NCBI GenBank assembly: GCA_021299095.1
Contig: JAJTFW010000027.1
Coordinates: 1 to 43,095 of the forward strand
Length of the DNA: 43,095 nt
Reading direction: 5' to 3'
Origin: Sphingobacteriales bacterium
GTDB lineage: Bacteria > Bacteroidota > Bacteroidia > AKYH767-A > OLB10
Shown piece by piece: positions 16,500 through 24,763 of the stretch. Numbering within the stretch: the stretch's first letter is position 1; every line of letters begins with the position of its first letter. A program made the translations under genes and the position numbers. A model generated the notes under the pieces. The model made no database searches. It was not told the DNA's origin and saw nothing but the letters and a program-made list of their open reading frames with translations.

Positions 16500-18638
16500 A
16501 TGGATAAAACGGCCCACCTCGACGTGCAGGGAATGACCTGTTCGAGCTGCGCCAGCGGCATTGGTAAGCACCTTGAGAAACTTGGAGTCAAGGAAGTGCG
16601 CGTATACTTCGACAGTGGTGAGTTGGAGGCACTCCTTCCGGAAGGCTGGGATGAATCCCGTCTCATAGCAGAAATTGAGCGTTTGGGTTATTCGGGAAAT
16701 GTGAAGGGCGGCCAAACACCAGAAAAATCGTTCTTCGACAAGCTGCAATCACTCGAGTTCCGTTTCGTGCTCAGTGCCTTGTTTACTATACCGCTCCTGG
16801 CTCACATGCTTTCCCCGTGGACAGTTCTTCATTCAGCAATCGTTCAATTTTTCCTCTGTTTACCCGTAATGCTAATCGGTTGGCAGCATTTCGGAAAAAG
16901 CGCAATCGGCGCATTGCGTTCGGGTATACCGAACATGGATGTATTGATTTCGCTGGGCTCCGGATCAGCTTTCATCTATTCTTTGTTGAGTTGGTTTGGC
17001 AGCAGTGGCGAACATCACGGTGATTTATACTTTGAAACCGCGGCCAGTATCATCACACTTCTTCTTCTGGGCAATCTGATTGAACGCCGCAGCCTGCGTT
17101 CAACACAAAAAGGTCTGAGTGATCTCATCCGCCTTCAACCCTTGAAAGCAAGCCGGCTGGTGAATGCCATGACCAACAATGAAAGAACAGAAGATGTTGA
17201 GGCATCTGCATTGCGACCCAATGACCTTGTTCTTGTTCAGAGCGGTTCGCGTATTCCGGCTGACGGACAAGTATATGAGGGAGAAGCGCGCATCGACACC
17301 TCCATGATGACTGGCGAGGCCATGCCCCGCAAATGCGTTCCGAACGATGCTGTACTAAGCGGAACGATTGTGAGTGAGGGATACATCAAATTCATCGTGA
17401 AGCAATCCGGTACGGAAACCACCCTGAGCAGGATGATTGATGTTATCCGAAACGCGGCCATGCGCAAACCTCAGATCCAACGGTTTGGCGACCGAATCAG
17501 CGCTGTGTTCGTACCGGTGGTAATTGGTATAGCCTTGATCACCTTTCTCCTATCCTGGTTATGGTTCGGTTACGACAGCGGCGAATCACTTCTAAGAGCA
17601 ATTGCTGTGTTGGTCATCTCCTGTCCCTGCGCGATGGGACTCGCAACCCCGACTGCGGTGGCGGTGGCGATTGGTCATGCTGCACGAAATGGGATACTGA
17701 TAAAAGGTGGTGATACACTGGAAAGGTTGAATGGTGTAAGCACTCTCGTTTTTGACAAAACCGGAACACTTACAGAGGGGAAAATGAAACTTGAGTCGTT
17801 GGAAGCAGACTCAGACCCAAAACTCGTAAAGGCTCTTTTAGGAACGCTAGAGCAGTACTCAACCCACCCATACGCAAGGACACTGGCCGCTGAATTTAGC
17901 CAGGAGACCTTACCCGCAGAAATCCGATTTAAAGAAATTCGCGAGGTCAAGGGACAAGGTATCGAGGCCAAGACAGTCGATGGGAAACTCATACGATTGG
18001 GATCAGCGCGTTTCACTGGAGCAGAACAAGACCCAACTTTTCAAGTTTTTTTGAGTTTTAACCAGGTTATCATCGGTCGGGCGCGATTCAGTGATCCGCC
18101 ACGAGAAGAAGCTACGGAAGTTGTTCGCCGCTGCCGCGAAATGGGAATGCGCATTGTACTGCTCAGTGGAGATCGCCAATCGGCCTGTTCCAGCCTGGCA
18201 GCCAAATTGGGCATCGATGAAGTCTATGCAGAACAATTGCCGGACGACAAATTCAATCGGATTCAACTGCTTCGAAAAAATGGTCCGGTAGCCATGATTG
18301 GCGATGGAATCAATGATGCTGCTGCCATGGCGATTGCCGATGTCGGAATCGCGGTGGGCCAAGGATCATCGATTGCGATTCAAACAGCAGAGATAGTCCT
18401 GTTGAACAATCAGCCGATTGGTTTGTTACCTGAATTGCTGACGCTTTCAACGCGCTCAATCCGTACCATCCGACAAAATCTGCTTTGGGCACTTGCATAC
18501 AACTTGGTTGCCATACCGATGGCTGCAGCAGGTTACCTGAGTCCCCTATTGGCCTCCCTATCGATGGCATTCTCTGACGTGGTGGTAATCGGAAATTCAT
18601 TACTTCTGCACGTTCGACACCGATTCACACGACAGTGA
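16500..18638 (+). CDS. copA: Copper-exporting P1B-type ATPase
   Basis: The 712-residue inner-membrane pump expels Cu(I) using ATP. It has one N-terminal heavy-metal-associated domain with GMTCSSC (Cys14, Cys17), then transmembrane helices and the TGEAMP actuator loop. The transmembrane CPC metal site is at residues 375-377 (ISCPCAMGLATPTA). The phosphorylation site is DKTGTLTEG at Asp419, followed by the HP nucleotide-domain motif (STHPYAR) and GDGINDAAAMA. The CPC motif with a single GMTCxxC domain marks the copper/silver subgroup. The downstream flippase overlaps its stop by 4 bp. No CopZ chaperone or copper regulator is in the window. Confidence 0.93.
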   Translation: MDKTAHLDVQGMTCSSCASGIGKHLEKLGVKEVRVYFDSGELEALLPEGWDESRLIAEIERLGYSGNVKGGQTPEKSFFDKLQSLEFRFVLSALFTIPLLAHMLSPWTVLHSAIVQFFLCLPVMLIGWQHFGKSAIGALRSGIPNMDVLISLGSGSAFIYSLLSWFGSSGEHHGDLYFETAASIITLLLLGNLIERRSLRSTQKGLSDLIRLQPLKASRLVNAMTNNERTEDVEASALRPNDLVLVQSGSRIPADGQVYEGEARIDTSMMTGEAMPRKCVPNDAVLSGTIVSEGYIKFIVKQSGTETTLSRMIDVIRNAAMRKPQIQRFGDRISAVFVPVVIGIALITFLLSWLWFGYDSGESLLRAIAVLVISCPCAMGLATPTAVAVAIGHAARNGILIKGGDTLERLNGVSTLVFDKTGTLTEGKMKLESLEADSDPKLVKALLGTLEQYSTHPYARTLAAEFSQETLPAEIRFKEIREVKGQGIEAKTVDGKLIRLGSARFTGAEQDPTFQVFLSFNQVIIGRARFSDPPREEATEVVRRCREMGMRIVLLSGDRQSACSSLAAKLGIDEVYAEQLPDDKFNRIQLLRKNGPVAMIGDGINDAAAMAIADVGIAVGQGSSIAIQTAEIVLLNNQPIGLLPELLTLSTRSIRTIRQNLLWALAYNLVAIPMAAAGYLSPLLASLSMAFSDVVVIGNSLLLHVRHRFTRQ

Positions 18639-19951
18639 TTTCAGTTCTCAAGAAAATCAGCCCTGTGAGGGCCATGCAGGCTTTCCAGTTGATGCGCTTT
18701 TCGGCTGCATTTCTGACCGGAATCATCCTGGCTCATTCTGGTTTGTCGTTAACAACGATTGGCACTTACGAATCGCTCGTTTTTTTGTCGGCAGCAACTG
18801 GTTTTTTTTGGGTAAACGGAATCAGCGGAGCCTTTGCAGGTAGCTTTTCAATCGATAAAGAACGCAGTACGCGAAAGAAAATTAACGACACGTATAATCT
18901 GCTTATCATTTGCTCGCTGCTTGTTACAACTGTACTCTATGTATTAAAACCGTTTGTGCTTGAATGGACCGGACCTGAACTCAATACCGCCTTTCCGATC
19001 TTCCTGGCCTTTGTCTTTTTAAACAATATCGGATTTGTCAACGAGTCGATAATGCTCGTCCAGAAGCGTGCACTTGGCCTGATCCTTTATGGCGTTTTTT
19101 TATTGTCATCCCATTTAATCGGGGCTCTTGTCGTCCTCGGCAAGGGAGGTGGTATTCAAGACTTACTACTCCTCTTACTCGCCATTGCTATAGTGCGAAA
19201 CATTTTGGCTCTAACACTCATTGGACGTGAAGGCTTTGAGCGTCCAACACGTTCGGGAATAACGGCAATGGCTGCAGCGAGTGCGCCGCTGGTTCTGAGC
19301 ATGCTGATTTCCGGTTCGGCCGAAACCATTGACGGACTTCTGGTGGGTCATTTTCTAGGCCCCGATGCATTTGCCGTGTTCCGCTACGGCGCTCGGGAGC
19401 TTCCTTTTGCCACCCTGCTTGCCGCAGCATTATCATCTGCGATGGTCGCCGGCTTGGCCCAGTCCGGAATGTCGGTGGAGTCGATGCGGGAATTGAAACG
19501 TGAAACCGCAGGACTGATGCACATTGTTTTCCCGGTTTCGATTGCGCTGATCCTGTCAAGTCACTTTATCTATCCGCTTTTTTTCAGCACTGCATTTGCA
19601 CAAAGTGCATCGGTATTTAACATCTACTTACTGCTTGCCATCGCCCGTGTCTGCTTCCCTCAAACACTAGTCATGGCACTTGGCAGAAATGACTTGATTT
19701 TTAAAACCGCTTTGATTGAGTTACCGGTAAACATCGTTTGCAGTCTTGGTCTACTGTTCGTTGCCGGCATCGAGGGAGTTGCCTGGGGGACCGTGATTGC
19801 ATTTTCAACCGAAAAAGTCATCCTTTATGTCCGATTGAGACGCGAGACACCTTTCCGCTTGATTGACTTTCATCCGGTAAAGCTGTGGCTGGTTTATTCC
19901 TGCATCTTACTTGGCGCTTATGTAGTTTCTGAAATTATTGCTAATCAATAA
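18635..19951 (+). CDS. MOP-superfamily polysaccharide/lipid flippase-like membrane protein
   Basis: The 438-residue protein consists of about 12-14 hydrophobic helices with little between them. The overall layout resembles Wzx/RfbX-type flippases of the MOP superfamily, which move lipid-linked sugars across the inner membrane. Examples of helices are FSAAFLTGIILAHSGLSL near the start and LWLVYSCILLGAYVVSEII at the end. The GTG start overlaps the copA TGA in GTGA form, so translation may be coupled to copA. There are no glycosyltransferase genes nearby, so the substrate is unknown. The functional link to copper export is unclear and may be only operonic. Confidence 0.65.
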   Translation: MISVLKKISPVRAMQAFQLMRFSAAFLTGIILAHSGLSLTTIGTYESLVFLSAATGFFWVNGISGAFAGSFSIDKERSTRKKINDTYNLLIICSLLVTTVLYVLKPFVLEWTGPELNTAFPIFLAFVFLNNIGFVNESIMLVQKRALGLILYGVFLLSSHLIGALVVLGKGGGIQDLLLLLLAIAIVRNILALTLIGREGFERPTRSGITAMAAASAPLVLSMLISGSAETIDGLLVGHFLGPDAFAVFRYGARELPFATLLAAALSSAMVAGLAQSGMSVESMRELKRETAGLMHIVFPVSIALILSSHFIYPLFFSTAFAQSASVFNIYLLLAIARVCFPQTLVMALGRNDLIFKTALIELPVNIVCSLGLLFVAGIEGVAWGTVIAFSTEKVILYVRLRRETPFRLIDFHPVKLWLVYSCILLGAYVVSEIIANQ

Positions 19952-19977
19952 GATAGGCGATTTTTGAATTCTTAAAG

Positions 19978-20018
19978 GGGCATTATTTCACACTGTTCCA
20001 TATGCCCATGTGAATAAT
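19978..20018. repeat. Two interlocked inverted repeats upstream of the secreted protein gene
   Basis: GGGCAT (19978-19983) is complementary to ATGCCC (20002-20007). TTCACA (19987-19992, within ATTATTTCACA) is complementary to TGTGAA (20009-20014, within TGTGAATAAT). The order a-b-a'-b' would form a pseudoknot rather than a simple hairpin if transcribed, or could be an operator on DNA. Confidence 0.35.
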
Positions 20019-20056
20019 TACACCCGGAAGACAGACGGATTTTTCAATCATTCCGC

Positions 20057-20064
20057 TATGTTTG
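20057..20064 (+). promoter_or_regulatory. -7 box of the secreted Asp-box protein gene
   Basis: TATGTTTG is a perfect TAnnTTTG octamer. No TTG lies at the proper -33 distance. The predicted leader is about 75 nt. Confidence 0.5.
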
Positions 20065-20142
20065 TGAATCCGGCGAATTCCACCGGACTTCTACTAGAAA
20101 ACCATATCACTCACACTCATCATTAATCAAAACCAAAACCAC

Positions 20143-22167
20143 ATGAAGAAAAACGTACTCTTCGGTCAGGTTGGACGCGTAGGTGCCCTGCTCCTCGCTG
20201 CAGCTTGTCTATCGGCACCAGCCGACGCTCAAAACCGTGTGATGGCTCCCGGAAAGGTTGTCAAAGCCGGCAAGTTCATCCCCAAGGTTGAACCAAACAC
20301 CCCTGTAGCAACCAACCTCACCACCAAAGCACCGGTGCGCAAGGGAAGCAGCAACACCAACACGATTGCCGTTGCTACCAAGACCGACATTGCTACCTCT
20401 GCCAACATTTACGGTTCGCTCGTAAGTGAAGGGACTTTAGCCGCCTATAATGGGGCAGTGGATGTTGTCAGCTACAGTAACCGTAAGGCTATTGGAATTA
20501 CAGCTCCAGTAAACAACAGTGGCGTAGTTCAAACACATGTGAGCTATGATAAAGGTCAAACTTGGGATACGACTTTGGTTCTGACTCAAAATGCAGGTCC
20601 AGTTAACCGTTACCCAAATGGTGTTGTAGCCAATCCTCCCGGCAACACGACTGCAAACCAAGCTTATGCTGTGGTTGCAGCTCCTCTGCTGGATGGTTCT
20701 GCATGGGACGGAGGAACATTTGCTTCTTTGCGTCTTGACAACCAGAACAGTTCCGTTTTGAATATCCCTAACGCTTCCGCTACCTCTACCATCCAGTTCA
20801 TGCCCCGTTTGGGAATGTGCACCGGAACAAACGGTAATGTATATGTATTGGGATCGAACTACGATTACAATGCTACTGCTCCTTATTTTGATGGAGCGGT
20901 TGTTAATCGTGGTGTTTGGGATGCTGCCAACAACAATTACACCTGGAGCCAAACCCTGGTTTACCATGCATTCAGCAATGATCCTGCTGATGGCAGCCAG
21001 AATTTCTCATCACTTGGAAACATCGCCTTCTCACAGGACGGTGTAACCGGCTACCTGGTAATGATCGGACGTGATTCAATCAATGATCACCTCTCTCCGA
21101 TGCCAATCATCTACCGTACGACAGATGCCGGTGCAACCTGGTCTCTTTACTATAGTGGAGATTTCTCTCCGCTGTTTGCCGGTTTCTTCCCTGCTTCTCC
21201 AGCAGCCAACCCTGCAAACGACCGTCCATTCTGGTACCTGAACAACAGCATGGACCTTCAAGTTGATGCGAACGGTAAAATCCACATCCTCTGCGAGGTT
21301 GCTGGTTCTTACTCAAACGACCTTGACTCACTCGGCTTCCTGAACAGCTACGGAACCATTTTCGACGTTTACGAAGACAACACTGGTAACTGGAATGCAC
21401 TTTGGGTTGGAACGATCTTCACTGATCCGGATCCAATCGATGCTGCAACAAGCGTAAACACCCTCGGTTGGGCAGTTTCCTTCGATGGACGCGTTCAGAT
21501 GTGCCGTTCAAACGATGCCACCAAAATGGCGTATTTCTGGATGGACACTGATACTTCAATCGCTGCAACGAACCTCTACCCGAACATCATCGGTGTAGCT
21601 GCTGACTTCACCAATTCACTTTACACAAACCCCATCAACTTCACTGCCAACGGTAGCTACGATTCCAATAACTACTGGCTGTGTGTTGCTGGTGATGGTT
21701 GGGATGCTTCAGGCAACTTCGTTGCACCTGCTGTAACAAGCCGCTGCTTGGTAGATGGCGGACTTGACACCAACCCCTGGATGCACGAGTTCGTAGGTGG
21801 ACTTGAGTTCGGTTCAGCCGATTACGTAAATCCGTTCGTGACTTCTGTCAACGAACTGCCCAACAGCCTGAACACAATCTCCCTCTATCCGAACCCCACT
21901 ACAGCGCTGAGCAACCTGGTCCTCGACCTGAAGAAAGGCTCGAACATCGTTGTAAACGTGGTAAACAACCTCGGACAGAATGTATTCAGCAACAACTACG
22001 GTTTCCGCGCAGCTGGCAGCAACAACCTGCAGCTTGACCTCAGCGAAGCCGCTACCGGTCTCTACGTTGTTCAAATCATCCTCGACGGTGAAATGACCAG
22101 CAAAATGCCTTTCCTGAAATGGGCGTTTCGGGTTCAATGGAATCCGGATCATAAAACTGTGTCCTGA
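20143..22167 (+). CDS. Secreted T9SS-sorted Asp-box (BNR-like) protein with abnormal 3' end
   Basis: A Sec signal peptide (LLLAAACLSAPADAQ, cleavage near residue 30) starts a 674-residue exported protein. Two Asp-box motifs, SYDKGQTW near residue 134 and TTDAGATW near residue 326, indicate a sialidase-like beta-propeller; whether it is an enzyme or only structural is unknown. The C-terminal part SLYPNPTTALSNLVLDL through GLYVVQIILDGEMTSKM is a T9SS type A sorting domain. Normally only a few basic or hydrophobic residues follow; here about 20 unrelated residues (from PFLKWAFRV on) are read from the antisense of bshB1. Codons are strongly biased towards a C third base, which suggests high expression. 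Confidence 0.8.
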   Translation: MKKNVLFGQVGRVGALLLAAACLSAPADAQNRVMAPGKVVKAGKFIPKVEPNTPVATNLTTKAPVRKGSSNTNTIAVATKTDIATSANIYGSLVSEGTLAAYNGAVDVVSYSNRKAIGITAPVNNSGVVQTHVSYDKGQTWDTTLVLTQNAGPVNRYPNGVVANPPGNTTANQAYAVVAAPLLDGSAWDGGTFASLRLDNQNSSVLNIPNASATSTIQFMPRLGMCTGTNGNVYVLGSNYDYNATAPYFDGAVVNRGVWDAANNNYTWSQTLVYHAFSNDPADGSQNFSSLGNIAFSQDGVTGYLVMIGRDSINDHLSPMPIIYRTTDAGATWSLYYSGDFSPLFAGFFPASPAANPANDRPFWYLNNSMDLQVDANGKIHILCEVAGSYSNDLDSLGFLNSYGTIFDVYEDNTGNWNALWVGTIFTDPDPIDAATSVNTLGWAVSFDGRVQMCRSNDATKMAYFWMDTDTSIAATNLYPNIIGVAADFTNSLYTNPINFTANGSYDSNNYWLCVAGDGWDASGNFVAPAVTSRCLVDGGLDTNPWMHEFVGGLEFGSADYVNPFVTSVNELPNSLNTISLYPNPTTALSNLVLDLKKGSNIVVNVVNNLGQNVFSNNYGFRAAGSNNLQLDLSEAATGLYVVQIILDGEMTSKMPFLKWAFRVQWNPDHKTVS

Positions 22168-22702
22168 ATGCCAGAACCGATTTCATTTTCAATTCAATGA
22201 AATCGCTGATGTCTATCACAAAATCGGGCTTTAAGTACCGATCTTGTATGTAGTGGTAAACCGCAGAAGGTCGCCATGCCAATTGCTCCTCACCGTCCCA
22301 TTGGCTGGGTATGCGAGGCAGCCCGGCAAGAAAACAAGCCTTCGATACAAGTCGTGCCGCTTTTCCATGATCGGGGTGGCGATCACTGTTCGAATTGCAA
22401 ATTACCACATCGGGTTTGAGATAACGGATTACCGGAATTAATGCCAGCTGATGCGATGCATCATCAGAAAAGAAACCGTCCTTGAACTCCATGTTCATCC
22501 GCAGCTCGACTCCGAGTAGTGAAGCGCTCGCTGCGGATTCCGCATCCCGAATATCGGCTGATCCACGGGTACCGAGTTCACCGCGGGTGAGGTCTACAAT
22601 GCCCACCTTCCTCCCATTGGCCACTTCCCTTGCAATAGATCCTCCTGCGCCCAACTCTACATCGTCGGGGTGAGCACCAAAGGCCAGTAAATCAAGCTTC
22701 AT
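22076..22702 (-). CDS. bshB1: Bacillithiol biosynthesis deacetylase BshB1, 3' end truncated
   Basis: BshB1 removes the acetyl group from GlcNAc-malate in bacillithiol synthesis. The protein has the zinc-site signatures of the PIG-L family: GAHPDDVELGAGG near the start and SDRHPDHGKAA in the middle. RGELGTRG and the WRPSAVYHYIQ segment are also present. It matches the family through the FYDPDS and PETPISGKAF segments and then ends after eight unrelated residues at about 208 residues, whereas the family usually has about 235-240. The missing tail normally carries a conserved arginine/glutamate/glycine-rich segment. The gene overlaps the 3' end of the convergent secreted-protein gene by 92 bp, so both ends are probably the product of one junction. 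Activity is doubtful. Confidence 0.85.
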   Translation of the reverse strand: MKLDLLAFGAHPDDVELGAGGSIAREVANGRKVGIVDLTRGELGTRGSADIRDAESAASASLLGVELRMNMEFKDGFFSDDASHQLALIPVIRYLKPDVVICNSNSDRHPDHGKAARLVSKACFLAGLPRIPSQWDGEEQLAWRPSAVYHYIQDRYLKPDFVIDISDFIELKMKSVLAFRTQFYDPDSIEPETPISGKAFCWSFHRRG

Positions 22703-22709
22703 GACGATA

Positions 22710-22717
22710 CGAAGTTA
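22710..22717 (-). promoter_or_regulatory. Candidate -7 box of bshB1
   Basis: On the minus strand TAACTTCG is one mismatch from TAnnTTTG and ends 7 nt before the bshB1 ATG. No -33 TTG is seen at the usual distance. Confidence 0.3.
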
Positions 22718-22756
22718 ATCCATTCAGCCATCGAAGTCGAATAGCGTGTGTACACC

Positions 22757-22784
22757 TTGTTTTGCTCCGGAAACACGAACTTCG
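22757..22784 (+). promoter_or_regulatory. Candidate promoter of the ccm operon
   Basis: TTG (22757-22759), 17 nt, then GAACTTCG (22777-22784), a two-mismatch -7 variant, ending 5 nt before the ccmB ATG. Confidence 0.35.
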
Positions 22785-22789
22785 CAAGG

Positions 22790-23443
22790 ATGAACTCCGG
22801 CCTTTCTCGCTTACTATCGGTATTCGCCTACGAATTCAGAACCGAGTTCAGAAACAAAGAATCGATCAGCGGCATTTTGGTTTACGCCCTTGCTTCGATT
22901 TTTATCACCTGGCTTTGCTTTTTACAATCACCGGGTACGCAAGCCTGGACCGGATTATACTGGATCATACTTCTATTTGCAGCCACCAACGCTGCCGGAC
23001 GTAGTTTTATCCGTGAAAGCCGGGGACTTCAGCTTTTCCATTATATGCTGTTCAGGCCAGGCGAAGTGATACTGGCCAAATCACTTTTTAATTTCCTGTT
23101 ACTTTTTGCCTTGGGATTGTTGAACCTGTGTTGCTTCACGCTGATGTTCGGCGGAAAGGAAGGAACCCTCAACGAATTGTTGTTATTGACACTCCTGGGC
23201 GCGTTCGGCCTATCGGCTGTACTTACACTCGTTTCGTCTATCGTATCCAAAGCCTATGGTAATGCCTCCTTGGCTGCGGTCTTGGGATTCCCCTTGCTTT
23301 TTCCGGTTTTATTGATTCTTGTTAAAAGCACGTTGGCACTTCTTGAGGGTGGTCAGTCCCCAAACTGGCTCATGCTTGTCGCATTGGATGCACTACTACT
23401 TGCCCTCTCCTACATCCTGTTTCCCTACCTTTGGCGGGAATGA
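22790..23443 (+). CDS. ccmB: Haem exporter subunit CcmB
   Basis: CcmB is a membrane subunit of the CcmABC transporter of cytochrome c maturation system I. The 217-residue protein has six hydrophobic segments. It also has the typical early segment AYEFRTEFRNKESISGILVY and FAATNAAGRSFIRESRGLQL in the first third. I chose ATG 22790, since the open frame upstream has no family similarity. It is the first gene of ccmB-C-D-E-F. The ATPase subunit gene ccmA is not in the window and must lie elsewhere. Its stop overlaps the ccmC start in ATGA form. Confidence 0.9.
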   Translation: MNSGLSRLLSVFAYEFRTEFRNKESISGILVYALASIFITWLCFLQSPGTQAWTGLYWIILLFAATNAAGRSFIRESRGLQLFHYMLFRPGEVILAKSLFNFLLLFALGLLNLCCFTLMFGGKEGTLNELLLLTLLGAFGLSAVLTLVSSIVSKAYGNASLAAVLGFPLLFPVLLILVKSTLALLEGGQSPNWLMLVALDALLLALSYILFPYLWRE

Positions 23444-24132
23444 GTCAGGGTTCCTCTTTCGTGTTTTTTCGGGGTTTTGCCTGGAAGGCGCTTAGCCTTA
23501 TTTTGCTGTTTTACACCTTTTATCAGGGATTCAACGGCACGGTGCCCGAGATGCCAATCCTTCACCAGACTATTCGCAATCTTTATTTCCACGTGACCAT
23601 GTGGATGGCTATGCTTGTGCTTTTGCTGTCCAATGCCATTTATGGTATCCGGTTTCTTTCCTCTGGCAATCTGGATCTTGACTTAAAAGCGGATGAATGT
23701 GCTAAATCCGGAATGATATTCGGCATTGCCGGATTGGTTACCGGAATGATTTGGGCCAATTACACTTGGGGAGCACCTTGGGTAAACGATCCTCAATTGA
23801 ACGGCACAGCAGCCTCCCTGCTCATTTACGCGGCTTATTTTGTGTTGCGAAATGCAATCAGTGAATCAAGCAAGCGTGCTAAGCTGGCGGCTGTATATTC
23901 CATATTCGCATTTGTGATGATGTTTGTTTTCATCATGGTCATTCCCAAGCTCAGCGATTCATTACACCCCGGTAAAGGCGGAAATCCCGGATTCAACAAA
24001 TACGATCTCGACAGCAATATGCGAATGGTTTTCTATCCAGCCGTAATCGGCTGGACACTTCTTGGAGCCTGGTTCACCGAACTGAGAATCCGAATTCGCC
24101 GAATTGAACAAAAAATCGAATTAAACGCATGA
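23440..24132 (+). CDS. ccmC: Haem transport/handling protein CcmC
   Basis: CcmC passes haem to CcmE at the outer face of the inner membrane. The product of about 230 residues has six membrane helices, conserved periplasmic histidines and a tryptophan-rich loop. The loop reads IWANYTWGAPWVNDPQLNG, corresponding to the WWD-type motif of the family. ATG 23440 overlaps the ccmB stop by 4 bp; an in-frame TTG three codons earlier is less likely. Its own stop overlaps ccmD in ATGA form. The gene order and overlaps show a tightly coupled operon. Confidence 0.92.
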   Translation: MSQGSSFVFFRGFAWKALSLILLFYTFYQGFNGTVPEMPILHQTIRNLYFHVTMWMAMLVLLLSNAIYGIRFLSSGNLDLDLKADECAKSGMIFGIAGLVTGMIWANYTWGAPWVNDPQLNGTAASLLIYAAYFVLRNAISESSKRAKLAAVYSIFAFVMMFVFIMVIPKLSDSLHPGKGGNPGFNKYDLDSNMRMVFYPAVIGWTLLGAWFTELRIRIRRIEQKIELNA

Positions 24133-24344
24133 ATACCCGACTTTCATTCTTGCTGTTTGGCTTAGTTTTCCTGAGCAACACGGCATGCGCCGAAAACATA
24201 AATACCTGGATGGTGACAGATAACAAGATCAATGTGGTGGTCACCGTAGCATTTGTTGTTTTGTCCATCATGGCCGTCTGGCTATTCCGCATTGAAACAC
24301 GCCTCGGAAAAATCGAACGCCAGTCGGCACAAACGAAGTCATGA
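24129..24344 (+). CDS. ccmD: CcmD-like small membrane protein
   Basis: The 71-residue protein starts with a hydrophobic stretch that may be a signal peptide (LSFLLFGLVFLSNTACA). It carries one further helix, VVVTVAFVVLSIMAVWLF, followed by a basic tail beginning RIETRLGKIER. CcmD proteins are small, poorly conserved single-helix partners that help release holo-CcmE from CcmABC. Identification relies on size, topology and position between ccmC and ccmE, overlapping both by 4 bp. Confidence 0.8.
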   Translation: MNTRLSFLLFGLVFLSNTACAENINTWMVTDNKINVVVTVAFVVLSIMAVWLFRIETRLGKIERQSAQTKS

Positions 24345-24748
24345 AACGAAGCCACATCATCGCACTGGTCGTAATTGCTGTCGGGCTCGCTGTTGTTGTA
24401 AGCTCTATCAGTAATTCGAGCACCTATGCCGATTTCACCACGGCATCTGAGCATGAAGGTACATCGTACCATGTGGTTGGGAAAGTCAACCTGGAGGAGG
24501 CTTTTCGCTATGCACCTGAACAGAACGCCAATTTGTTCGGTTTTACGATGACCGACAACAAAGGAGTCCGGAAAAACGTGCTATACAACGGTACCAAACC
24601 TCAGGATTTTGAGCGTGCAGAACAAATCGTGGTCGTTGGACGGATGGAGGGCTCAACTTTTCAAGCCAGTCAGATTCTTATGAAGTGCCCGAGCAAATAC
24701 AACGGGAACGAACAGGACCGCGCCCGAATGGGTGAATCGGCATCCTGA
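24341..24748 (+). CDS. ccmE: Haem chaperone CcmE, CxxxY variant
   Basis: CcmE binds haem covalently in the periplasm and hands it to the CcmF ligase. The 135-residue protein has one N-terminal anchor (IIALVVIAVGLAVVVSSI) and an OB-fold domain with YHVVGKVNLEE, FGFTMTDNKG, VLYNGTKPQDF and VVVGRMEG. The haem-binding site reads CPSKY (Cys116 to Tyr120): a cysteine stands where the classic HxxxY motif has histidine. This cysteine form is known from archaea and some bacteria. The start overlaps ccmD, and the 15-bp gap to ccmF is the largest in the operon. Confidence 0.92.
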   Translation: MKRSHIIALVVIAVGLAVVVSSISNSSTYADFTTASEHEGTSYHVVGKVNLEEAFRYAPEQNANLFGFTMTDNKGVRKNVLYNGTKPQDFERAEQIVVVGRMEGSTFQASQILMKCPSKYNGNEQDRARMGESAS

Positions 24749-24763
24749 ACCTAAATCAAGCCT

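Noticed and set aside
18635-19951. Idea that the flippase is a copper-related transporter
   Set aside because: The only link is the 4-bp overlap with copA; the protein has no metal-binding motif and its layout is that of MOP flippases.
20437-20967. 176-codon minus-strand frame inside the secreted-protein gene
   Set aside because: It is a low-complexity shadow (Val/Ile/Ser/Thr rich) of a biased-codon gene, with no family features.
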